A DNA stretch of 28,049 nt from JASFUX01 sp050050115 (GTDB taxonomy: Bacteria > Pseudomonadota > Alphaproteobacteria > Caulobacterales > Maricaulaceae), in contig JASFUX010000014.1 in NCBI GenBank assembly GCA_050050115.1, positions 1-28,049 on the forward strand. The letters are read 5' to 3'. Below, one piece after another: positions 1-5,696 of the stretch; within the stretch, counting starts at the first letter, position 1, and the number at the start of each line of letters is the position of its first letter. The position numbers and the translations under genes were made by a program. The notes beneath the pieces were generated by a model. It did not search any database. It was not told the DNA's origin and was given only the letters and a program-made list of their open reading frames with translations.

Positions 1-35
1 GGCCCGCGACGGGCGAACGTCGTGCGCGCGCACGT

Positions 36-52
36 TTAACGCCGCATTAACC
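36..52 (+). promoter_or_regulatory. Putative CtrA binding box
   Basis: TTAA (36-39), seven bases, then TTAACC (47-52): an exact match to the CtrA consensus TTAA-N7-TTAAC known from Caulobacter. It ends 23 bp before the first ATG of the SPOR lipoprotein, so it would sit near the -35 region of a promoter with a short leader. CtrA activates or represses cell-cycle genes in this group. No CtrA gene is in the window, so binding is inferred. Confidence 0.65.
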
Positions 53-73
53 GGCGCGCACGCACCTGCGAGA

Positions 74-652
74 ATGATGCGCAGACTGTTTCATATAATG
101 GCTGTCATGACCTTGGCGTGGGCGATATCCGGCTGCGGCATGATCCGCGGGCGCGACGGCGCCGGTCAAGACGCGGAGCTTCGCGACGGCGAAGGGCGCG
201 AGGTGAGCGTCGCCGAGCGGATCAGCGCCGCCGGACCCGAGCTCGTCAATCATCAGACCTTCACCGGCACGCCCGTTGACGCCCTGACCGCGTCGGAAAG
301 GGCGATGTCGCAAGGATACGCCTCGGACGCGTCGGCTGCGGAAGTCGCCGCCGCACCGCCCCGGATCGATCGGCGCAGCGTGCTCTATGCCATCCACCTG
401 GCGTCCTATCGCACCGAGGCCTCGGCGACGGCCGGCTGGTCGGTGCTGACCCACGAGGTGCCCGGCGTGCTTGAAGGGCTGCACCCGCGGGTCGAGACGG
501 TCGATCTCGGTCCGGAGCAAGGCGTTTTTCTCCGTCTAAAAGCCGGCCCGCTCGACAGCCGCGAGGACGCTGCGGCGCGTTGCGCCGCGCTGTCCGGCGC
601 CGGCTACTACTGCCGCGCCGTCGACTTCGAGGGACGCGATGTCGCGAACTGA
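74..652 (+). CDS. SPOR-domain lipoprotein
   Basis: Predicted envelope lipoprotein of 192 aa. The N-terminus has MRR, a hydrophobic stretch and a lipobox (I-S-G-C, Cys21), so it should be lipid-anchored after signal peptidase II cleavage. After a linker of about 90 residues, roughly residues 105-185 form a SPOR domain: two repeats, one around YAIHLASY with a following helix, the second around FLRLKAGPL with another helix and YYCRAVDF. SPOR domains bind denuded peptidoglycan at the septum, so a septal or cell-wall role is likely; no catalytic domain is visible. The start could be Met1 (74) or Met2 (77); upstream GCGAG is a weak ribosome site. A CtrA-type box ends 23 bp upstream. The MipZ-like gene follows after 61 bp. 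Confidence 0.82.
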   Translation: MMRRLFHIMAVMTLAWAISGCGMIRGRDGAGQDAELRDGEGREVSVAERISAAGPELVNHQTFTGTPVDALTASERAMSQGYASDASAAEVAAAPPRIDRRSVLYAIHLASYRTEASATAGWSVLTHEVPGVLEGLHPRVETVDLGPEQGVFLRLKAGPLDSREDAAARCAALSGAGYYCRAVDFEGRDVAN

Positions 653-681
653 CGCTCAGCGCGGCGCGGAGAGAACGAACG

Positions 682-705
682 CCGCTCACGCGTACAGTTG
701 AGCGG
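682..705 (+). promoter_or_regulatory. Stem-loop over the MipZ-like gene ribosome site
   Basis: CCGCTCA (682-688) and TGAGCGG (699-705) are perfect 7-bp inverted arms around a 10-nt loop. The right arm runs into the GGAG ribosome site (704-707) of the ATG at 714, so folding could limit initiation. It lies in the 61-bp gap after the SPOR gene, where no convincing promoter is visible. Confidence 0.35.
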
Positions 706-713
706 AGCGGCGC

Positions 714-1577
714 ATGGCGAACCCTTCCCGCACCGAAGACTTCGCCGCTTCGCCGCATGCAGAGACGGCGCACGGCCATGAGCCGGGCCGACCATCAGGA
801 GAGCCGAAGTCCTGCGTGGTCGCTCTGACCGCGGCGAAGGACGGAGCCGGGCGGACCACGCTCGCCGCCCATCTCGCCGTCGCGGCGCTTCAGCTTGGTC
901 TCAATGTCGGGGTGATCGACCTTGACTGCGCCGACCGCGCCCTGACGCGCTGGTTGAATAGACGTGCACGCATCAATGACGCGAACGCCGATCTGGTCAT
1001 GCCGGCGAGCCTGCAGGGCGAGCCGCGCGATCCCGAAGGCGAGCGCGCGCGCTGGCCCGCTGCGATCGAGGCGATGCGGCGAACCTGCGCGCTCGTCGTC
1101 GTCGACATGCCGGCCGGAGGCGGACTTCTCGCACGCGACGCCATCGCCCGCGCGGACCGGGTGCTCACCCTCGTCCCGGACAACGACGCCGACGTCGACC
1201 GGCTGTTCGACGTCGACATCAAGGGCAAGGACTCCGGGCGACCGTCGAGCTACGCGCGGACGATCTGGGACGAGCGGCTCGATCGGGCGCGCGGCGGCCG
1301 CTCGGTGCTCGACTGGCGGCTGATGCGCACGCGCGGGCTCGGCGATGAGGGCGGCCAGAGCCAAGATCGCTTCGCCGACGCTCTGCGTCGTCTGGGCGCG
1401 CACGACGCTCCGGCGATGCGCGAGCTCGCCGTTTGGCGCCGCGGCTTTGCTCAAGGTGCGACCGCACTTGATCTGCCCGCGTCCGACCCCGAGCGCCGTG
1501 CGCCGGCCGAGATGCTGCGGGATCTGTTGATCGCCTTGCGGGCGCCCGGGCTTGAAGGCGCTCGGCTCGCGCTTTAA
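714..1577 (+). CDS. MipZ-like ParA-family ATPase with degenerate P-loop
   Basis: Deviant-Walker ATPase of the ParA/MipZ family, 287 aa. MipZ forms gradients from the pole and inhibits FtsZ to place the division site. After a polar 32-residue N-terminal extension comes the P-loop region at residues 39-50. The signature Lys (K42) is kept, but the P-loop Lys is Arg47 (A-G-R-T-T), and the usual second position of the motif is Asp instead of Gly. Walker A' Asp69 (VIDLD) and Walker B Asp131 (VVVDMP) are present. MipZ-like features downstream include DNDADVDRLFDVD, SYARTIWDERLDRA and DWRLMRTRG. The ATG at 714 follows GGAG. The P-loop Arg suggests slow or no hydrolysis, so this may be a paralogue of a normal MipZ encoded elsewhere. 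Assignment as orthologous mipZ is possible but less likely. Confidence 0.75.
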   Translation: MANPSRTEDFAASPHAETAHGHEPGRPSGEPKSCVVALTAAKDGAGRTTLAAHLAVAALQLGLNVGVIDLDCADRALTRWLNRRARINDANADLVMPASLQGEPRDPEGERARWPAAIEAMRRTCALVVVDMPAGGGLLARDAIARADRVLTLVPDNDADVDRLFDVDIKGKDSGRPSSYARTIWDERLDRARGGRSVLDWRLMRTRGLGDEGGQSQDRFADALRRLGAHDAPAMRELAVWRRGFAQGATALDLPASDPERRAPAEMLRDLLIALRAPGLEGARLAL

Positions 1578-1589
1578 CTCGATAGAGTT
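1576..1589 (+). promoter_or_regulatory. Small hairpin at the MipZ-like/VWA gene junction
   Basis: AACTC (1576-1580), loop GATA, GAGTT (1585-1589) spans the TAA stop of the MipZ-like gene and lies just upstream of the GAGGAG of the VWA gene. It is too weak and lacks a T-run for a terminator; a translation-coupling element is possible. Confidence 0.25.
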
Positions 1590-1605
1590 GAGCCGAGGAG
1601 CCGAT

Positions 1606-2370
1606 ATGGGCGATCGCGCCCCCCAAAGATCGAAAGACCGATCGAAAGAAGATTCCAAGGACGCGCTGCGTTCCGAGGCGGCCGAGACGAGCGCCGACGT
1701 GGCGGCTTTTCTCGACGAGGTGAGCGCGCTCGAGCCGCGCCGGCGCGGACCGGGCGGCAGGGGCCGTCTGATCGTCGCACTCGATGCGACCATGAGCCGT
1801 CAGCCGACCTGGGACGCGGCTATGTCGATCCAGGGCGAAATGTTCGATGCGGCCGCCGAGCGCGGCGGGCTTGAGGTGGAGCTGGTGTTCTTCCGCGGCT
1901 TGAACGAATGCCGGGCGAGCGGCTGGGTTGCTGATGCGCGCGCGCTAGGGCGCAAGATGTCGGCGGTGAGCTGCCGGGCGGGCCGTACACAGATCATGCG
2001 CACGCTCGAACACGTCGCCAAGCGCGCCGAGGCGGGCGGGGTCGACGCCTTCGTCTACGTTGGCGACGCCTTTGAGGAGAACATCGACCTCGTCGCGGAC
2101 GTCGCGGGGCAGCTCGGCGTGCGCGGGGTCAAGGGCTTCCTGTTTCAGGAGGGCGGCGATCCGGGCGCCAAGCGCGCCTTCACCGAAATCGCGCGGCTGA
2201 CCGGCGGCGCTTATTTTCGCTTCGACGAGAACGCGGCCGAAACCTTGCGCGCGCTCCTCGGCGCCGTGGCGGCTTACGCGTCGGGCGGCTTCCGGGCGCT
2301 CGAAGATTACGCCGGCGGGCGCGGCGGGGCGGCGTCGGCGCTCGTTCGCGCGCTGCCGGCGCCGGAGTAG
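1606..2370 (+). CDS. VWA-domain protein
   Basis: Cytoplasmic protein of 254 aa with a von Willebrand factor A-like fold. The ATG at 1606 is chosen because GAGGAG lies just before it; the frame is open upstream to 1552, inside the preceding gene. Residues 1-50 are charged and probably disordered. From about residue 54 a Rossmann-like domain begins with RLIVALDATMS, where D60-x-T62-x-S64 resembles the MIDAS metal motif (usually DxSxS). Later strands include VELVFFRGL, VDAFVYVGDAFEE, VKGFLFQEG and a final helical segment. No signal peptide or membrane segment is seen. It lies 28 bp after the MipZ-like gene and 9 bp before the membrane J-domain gene, so all three are probably co-transcribed. The partner is unknown; VWA domains usually mediate metal-dependent protein binding. 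Confidence 0.72.
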   Translation: MGDRAPQRSKDRSKEDSKDALRSEAAETSADVAAFLDEVSALEPRRRGPGGRGRLIVALDATMSRQPTWDAAMSIQGEMFDAAAERGGLEVELVFFRGLNECRASGWVADARALGRKMSAVSCRAGRTQIMRTLEHVAKRAEAGGVDAFVYVGDAFEENIDLVADVAGQLGVRGVKGFLFQEGGDPGAKRAFTEIARLTGGAYFRFDENAAETLRALLGAVAAYASGGFRALEDYAGGRGGAASALVRALPAPE

Positions 2371-2379
2371 GGTTGCGCG

Positions 2380-3066
2380 ATGACCTATTTTCTTCTCGGC
2401 GTCGGGCTGCTCGTCATCGTCCTCGTCGCGGGCCGTTGGTTCGTCAACGCTGATCCGCGGATGATCTCCCGGGGGATCGTCGGGATCGGCAGCGCCCTGG
2501 CGATCGCCCTGGGCGCGCTCTTGACGGTGCGCGGCGCGGCGCTCATCGGCGGGCCGCTGGTCCTCGTCGGCTTGGGCGGGCTTTTTCCCTGGATGAATCT
2601 CGCCGGCCGGTCGCGGCCGAGCCCGGGCGGGGTCTCCGAGGTCGATACCGACACGGTGCGCATGACCCTCGACCGCGACAGCGGCGCGATGGACGGCGTG
2701 ATCAAGCGCGGCGCGCACGAAGGGCGTCGCCTCTCCGAACTCGATCAAACCGAAGTCCGCGCTCTTCTCGAAGAGGCGCGGGCAGGCGACCCGGACGGCG
2801 CGGCCCTGCTCGACGCCTATATCGCGCGACGGTTCGGCGGCGAGGGGCGGACGCAGGGCGAGCGCGCCGCGCCGCCGGGCGCGGCTTCGGCGATGACCGA
2901 GGAGGAAGCGCTTTCGGTGCTGGGCCTCAGCCAGGGCGCGAGCGCGGAGGATATCCGCGCCGCCTATAAGCGTTTGATGGTCAAGCTGCACCCTGACCAG
3001 GGCGGCTCGGGCTGGTTCGCCGCTAAGCTCAACGCCGCACGCGAGCGATTGCTGGGTAAGGACTGA
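2380..3066 (+). CDS. Membrane-anchored J-domain protein
   Basis: Protein of 228 aa with a membrane N-terminus and a C-terminal J domain, the layout of Pam18/Tim14-like co-chaperones that recruit DnaK to a membrane site. Residues 2-18 form one transmembrane helix, and 32-50 and 52-72 are further hydrophobic segments. A charged linker of about 100 residues follows. The J domain occupies 172-228 with the HPD motif at 204-206 (KLHPDQGG), and the protein ends shortly after helix III. The J domain is therefore probably cytoplasmic and active for DnaK stimulation. The gene starts 9 bp after the VWA gene, with the start region GCGATGACC and only a weak ribosome site, suggesting coupling. It converges on the carboxypeptidase gene with a 9-bp gap and no visible terminator. 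Confidence 0.82.
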   Translation: MTYFLLGVGLLVIVLVAGRWFVNADPRMISRGIVGIGSALAIALGALLTVRGAALIGGPLVLVGLGGLFPWMNLAGRSRPSPGGVSEVDTDTVRMTLDRDSGAMDGVIKRGAHEGRRLSELDQTEVRALLEEARAGDPDGAALLDAYIARRFGGEGRTQGERAAPPGAASAMTEEEALSVLGLSQGASAEDIRAAYKRLMVKLHPDQGGSGWFAAKLNAARERLLGKD

Positions 3067-3075
3067 CGGCGTCGC

Positions 3076-4398
3076 TTACGGGCTGACGACGAAGCAGGGC
3101 GCGCCCGCGTCTTCGAGACGGTTGCAGGCCGCGTCCGCGGCGGCGCGATCGGCGAAGCCGACGAGTTGGGCGCGGTAGAGCACCGGATTCATGTCGATCA
3201 CCGGCGTGACCAGCTTGATCGGCTGGCTGATCTGGCCGGCGACCATCGGCGCAAGCTCGTCAAGGCGGGCTTCGGCGCTGACGTAGTCGTGAAAGGCGCC
3301 GACCTGCACCCGCCATCCTGACGGCCGCGATTGAGCCTCGCGCGGTCCTTGAGCCTGGCGCTGCGCCGCATCGAGCGCCGAGCCGGGTTGGGGCGGCGCG
3401 TTGACTGGCGCGAGGGGCGCGGTTTCGACGTTTTCGCGCGGCGCATAGGCCGCCGCGTCGATCTCGGCTTGTTCGGCGTCGAGGATGATCTGCAAGCGCC
3501 GCTGCTGGGGATTGGCTTCGGCGACAGTGATGATTTGGCCGCGCTCGCGCCGATCGGCGAGCTCTTCGAACCCGCGCTCCAGCAGCAAGGCGACGTGGGC
3601 GTCGCGGGTCATCGCGTCCGGTCCGCCCATGACGATTGCGATCAGCGAGTCCCGGGCGCGCACCGCGGAGGCGGCGAGGTTGTAGCCCGAAGCGTCGGTG
3701 TAGCCGGTCTTGAGCCCGTCCGCGCCTTCGACGAGGTCGAGGATGGCGTTGTGCGTGCCGATCACTCGGCCGTTCCATTCGAGGCGACGAACCTCGAAGA
3801 GCGGATAGTATTCGGGATAGTCCGTACGCAGCGCGGCGGCGAGGCGGGCGATGTCGCGCGCAGTCGTCAGCTGATCGTCATGGGGCAGGCCGGAGGCGTT
3901 CATGAACCGCGTGCGGGTCATCCCTAAACCATGGGCGGTCTCGGTCATGCGCTCGGCGAAGGCCGCTTCGTCGCCGCCGATCCGCTCGGCGAGGACCACG
4001 GCGGCGTCGTTGGCGCTGCGCACGATCAGGGCCTTCATCGCGTCGAGCACGCGAATGGTTTCGCCGGCCTCGAGACCGAGCTCGACCGGCGGGGTCTCCG
4101 CGGCGCGCTCGGAAACCCTCAACATGTCGCCCAGACCGAGTCGCCCCGCCTCGATCTCCTCAAACGCGATGTAGAGCGTCATCAGCTTGGTCAGCGAAGC
4201 CGGCCGGCGCAGCTGATCGGCGCGGCTGGCGTGAAGCACCTCACCGCTCGTCGCGTCCACCAGGATCGCGGCGTAACGATCGGCCTCCTGGGCGGCGGCC
4301 GGCGCCTGCGCGGCGGCCCAGCAGGCGAGGGCGCTGGCGAGCGTGGCGAGCAGGGGCTGTCTCACGCGGGATCGGTCCTTCGGCTGGTGCGGCGTCAT
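3076..4398 (-). CDS. D-alanyl-D-alanine carboxypeptidase with C-terminal SPOR domain
   Basis: Penicillin-binding protein of the S11 family, 440 aa, predicted to trim the terminal D-Ala from peptidoglycan stem peptides in the periplasm. The ATG at 4398 is chosen because CGGAGC precedes it; the frame extends to a TTG at 4443 without a good site. A signal peptide runs to about residue 36 (AQAPAAAQ). Numbered from this ATG, the catalytic motifs are SLTK (68-71), SAN (128-130) and KTG (230-232), all intact. After a linker rich in Ala, Pro and Gln, the last 80 residues (from SGWRVQVGAF) form a SPOR domain, which should target the enzyme to septal peptidoglycan. A CtrA-type box lies 26 bp upstream. 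It resembles the alphaproteobacterial DacC/DacF group; the exact symbol is not certain. Confidence 0.9.
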   Translation of the reverse strand: MTPHQPKDRSRVRQPLLATLASALACWAAAQAPAAAQEADRYAAILVDATSGEVLHASRADQLRRPASLTKLMTLYIAFEEIEAGRLGLGDMLRVSERAAETPPVELGLEAGETIRVLDAMKALIVRSANDAAVVLAERIGGDEAAFAERMTETAHGLGMTRTRFMNASGLPHDDQLTTARDIARLAAALRTDYPEYYPLFEVRRLEWNGRVIGTHNAILDLVEGADGLKTGYTDASGYNLAASAVRARDSLIAIVMGGPDAMTRDAHVALLLERGFEELADRRERGQIITVAEANPQQRRLQIILDAEQAEIDAAAYAPRENVETAPLAPVNAPPQPGSALDAAQRQAQGPREAQSRPSGWRVQVGAFHDYVSAEARLDELAPMVAGQISQPIKLVTPVIDMNPVLYRAQLVGFADRAAADAACNRLEDAGAPCFVVSP

Positions 4399-4424
4399 CC
4401 GCTCCGAAGAGTGATCCGGGTGCC

Positions 4425-4441
4425 TTAATCGAGGCTTAACC
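4425..4441 (-). promoter_or_regulatory. Putative CtrA binding box
   Basis: On the plus strand TTAA (4425-4428), seven bases, TTAACC (4436-4441): a full match to TTAA-N7-TTAAC. It ends 26 bp upstream of the carboxypeptidase ATG. Read from that gene the consensus is inverted, and it also lies about 40 bp upstream of the phasin -35 element, so it could serve either gene. Assigned to the minus strand because of closeness to the carboxypeptidase start. Confidence 0.6.
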
Positions 4442-4456
4442 AAAGCGGATCAGGCG

Positions 4457-4473
4457 TTTGTGCGCCGCACAAA
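4457..4473 (+). promoter_or_regulatory. Palindromic operator upstream of the phasin promoter
   Basis: TTTGTGC (4457-4463), GCC, GCACAAA (4467-4473) is a perfect 7-bp palindrome ending 6 bp before the -35 element. Its core TGC-N3-GCA matches the core of the PhaR repressor site described in Paracoccus denitrificans upstream of phaP (CTGC-N3-GCAG). PhaR control of the phasin is therefore plausible but inferred. Confidence 0.5.
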
Positions 4474-4479
4474 ATATTC

Positions 4480-4508
4480 TTGACGCAGTGCAGCAAAGCG
4501 GATATATC
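4480..4508 (+). promoter_or_regulatory. Sigma70-type promoter of the phasin gene
   Basis: TTGACG (4480-4485), a 17-bp spacer, and TATATC (4503-4508): close to the TTGACA/TATAAT consensus with ideal spacing. Transcription would begin near 4515, giving a leader of about 55 nt before the ATG at 4571. Confidence 0.7.
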
Positions 4509-4570
4509 CACAGACAAGCCGAAATGCATCGGCGACAGCCCCGACCGACCAGATTGCAGGAGCATTTCCC

Positions 4571-4999
4571 ATGGCAGCCAAGGCGCAAGCCGAGCAGACC
4601 TTCGAAGCGTTTTCGATCGCCGGCAATAAGGCGATGAAGGACGGCTTCGAGAAGGCCGCGACGGCCTTTGGCGAGTTCAATGCGTTTTCGAAAGACAACG
4701 TCGACGCGTTCGTCGCCAGCGCCTCGACGGCTGGCAAGAGCGCTGAGAAGATCAACGCCGAAGTGGCCGCCTACGCCAAGCAGGCGCTCGAAAGCGGCGT
4801 CGAGACCGCCAAGAAGGCCGCGACGGTCAAGAGCGTGCAGGAGCTCTTCGAGCTGCAGTCCGACTACGCCAAGTCGGCGCTCGACACCTACGTCGGCGAA
4901 GTCAACAAGCTGGCCGACATGTACACGTCCTCGTTCAAGGACGCGTTCAAGCCGCTGAACAAGCGCGTTTCTGCGGCCGTCGACCTGTTCCAAGCGTAG
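4571..4999 (+). CDS. Phasin family protein
   Basis: Small, almost fully alpha-helical protein of 142 aa, rich in Ala, Lys and Glu with only one likely disordered end. It has the Phasin_2 pattern: an N-terminal FEAFSIAGNKAMKDGFEKA segment, a central amphipathic heptad region, and a C-terminal SVQELFELQSDYAKSALDTYV block typical of alphaproteobacterial phasins. Phasins coat polyhydroxyalkanoate granules and control their size and number. The ATG at 4571 follows AGGAGC with good spacing. The gene is a single unit with its own strong promoter, a TGC-N3-GCA palindrome upstream and two hairpins downstream, as expected for a highly expressed, PhaR-repressed gene. No polyhydroxyalkanoate synthase is in the window, so a role at granules is inferred from the family. 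Confidence 0.88.
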   Translation: MAAKAQAEQTFEAFSIAGNKAMKDGFEKAATAFGEFNAFSKDNVDAFVASASTAGKSAEKINAEVAAYAKQALESGVETAKKAATVKSVQELFELQSDYAKSALDTYVGEVNKLADMYTSSFKDAFKPLNKRVSAAVDLFQA

Positions 5000-5043
5000 C
5001 TCGACACGCCGCTTCTCCCCGCGGCGACAGCATTTTAAGGGGT

Positions 5044-5063
5044 CCCGAGGCTTCGGCCTCGGG
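5044..5063 (+). terminator. UUCG-capped hairpin after the phasin gene
   Basis: CCCGAGGC (5044-5051), TTCG, GCCTCGGG (5056-5063): a perfect 8-bp stem with the very stable C(UUCG)G tetraloop, 45 bp after the phasin stop. No T-run follows, so it may protect the 3' end or work together with the next hairpin. Confidence 0.6.
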
Positions 5064-5075
5064 GCGGACGACGCC

Positions 5076-5106
5076 AGGCCCGGCCCTCGATCGCGAGGCC
5101 GGGCCT
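5076..5106 (+). terminator. Strong GC hairpin terminator
   Basis: AGGCCCGGCC (5076-5085) and GGCCGGGCCT (5097-5106) form a perfect 10-bp stem with an 11-nt loop, followed by TCGTCGTCTCG. The tail is only moderately T-rich. It separates the phasin unit from the clpS leader. Confidence 0.7.
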
Positions 5107-5366
5107 TCGTCGTCTCGAGGTCTTTTCCAGCGCAAATTGCGGTGAGCAAGCGCTCACAACCCGTTCTCGTCACGGACCGGCAACTTCAAACAATATTTTC
5201 AGATGCGCCGTGCGCCCAGGGTTTCCCCGGGCGCTGCGACTCCTATTTAATGGATGTCGGCGCACGGCGGATCGACCGCCGCGCCGGGCAGGCAGCGGAC
5301 TTTCGCGTGGGCGATTCAGGGCGAGTGAGCATCAACGGGCGCGTAACCATTGTCGGAGCGGCTTTG
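5107..5366 (+). promoter_or_regulatory. clpS leader with inverted repeats
   Basis: This 260-bp stretch has no convincing gene, although the clpS frame stays open through it from 5142. Two dyads stand out. GTGAGC (5142-5147) and GCTCAC (5152-5157) form an operator-like repeat with a 4-bp spacer. GCGCCCAGGG (5212-5221), TTT, CCCCGGGCGC (5225-5234) is a hairpin with one mismatch. An AT-rich patch (CAATATTTTC) lies between them. No clear -35/-10 pair was found. Confidence 0.4.
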
Positions 5367-5693
5367 ATGAGCGGCGGCGCGCCGGACGATGACGATGCTG
5401 TGGAGACCGGCGTTTCCACAAAGACGCGTCCGAAGACGAAGAAGCCCTCGATGTATCGGGTGCTGCTGCTCAATGACGACTACACCCCGATGGAGTTCGT
5501 CGTCGAAATATTGGAGGTGGTGTTCAATAAAAGCCACGAGGACGCCGTTATGATCATGCTTCATGTGCATCAGCATGGCGTCGGCGTTTGCGGCGTGTTC
5601 ACCTACGAGGTGGCAGAAACCAAGGTGGCTCAAGTTCTCGACGCGGCGCGGCGGAATCAGCATCCTCTGCAATGCACGATGGAAAAGGAATAA
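5367..5693 (+). CDS. clpS: ATP-dependent Clp protease adaptor ClpS
   Basis: Adaptor of 108 aa that recognises N-degrons (bulky hydrophobic N-terminal residues) and delivers them to ClpAP. The ATG at 5367 is chosen because CGGAG precedes it and this gives the normal family length; the longer frame from 5142 would add 75 residues not typical of ClpS. Residues 1-28 are a flexible acidic then basic extension. The core starts at YRVLLLNDDYTPMEFVVEIL, with the N-degron pocket residues N-D-D-Y-T and the conserved MLHVHQHGVGVCGVFTYEVAETKV block, and ends with HPLQCTMEKE, the family signature. The stop is followed after three bases by the clpA GTG, so the two are translationally coupled. Confidence 0.96.
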   Translation: MSGGAPDDDDAVETGVSTKTRPKTKKPSMYRVLLLNDDYTPMEFVVEILEVVFNKSHEDAVMIMLHVHQHGVGVCGVFTYEVAETKVAQVLDAARRNQHPLQCTMEKE

Positions 5694-5696
5694 TCG

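Noticed and set aside
1..39. Possible 3' end of an upstream gene ending at TAA 37-39
   Set aside because: Only 12 codons, no recognisable C-terminus, and the TAA is part of the CtrA-type box.
94..99. TATAAT inside the start of the SPOR lipoprotein gene
   Set aside because: It lies within the coding sequence of the signal peptide and has no -35 at the right distance.
3331..3927. Plus-strand frames inside the carboxypeptidase gene
   Set aside because: Antisense to the SPOR and catalytic domains; no motifs.
5142..5366. An N-terminal extension of ClpS from 5142
   Set aside because: The ATG at 5367 has a good ribosome site and gives normal ClpS length; the extension crosses two inverted repeats and has no ClpS-like pattern. 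Left open only as a possibility in the findings.
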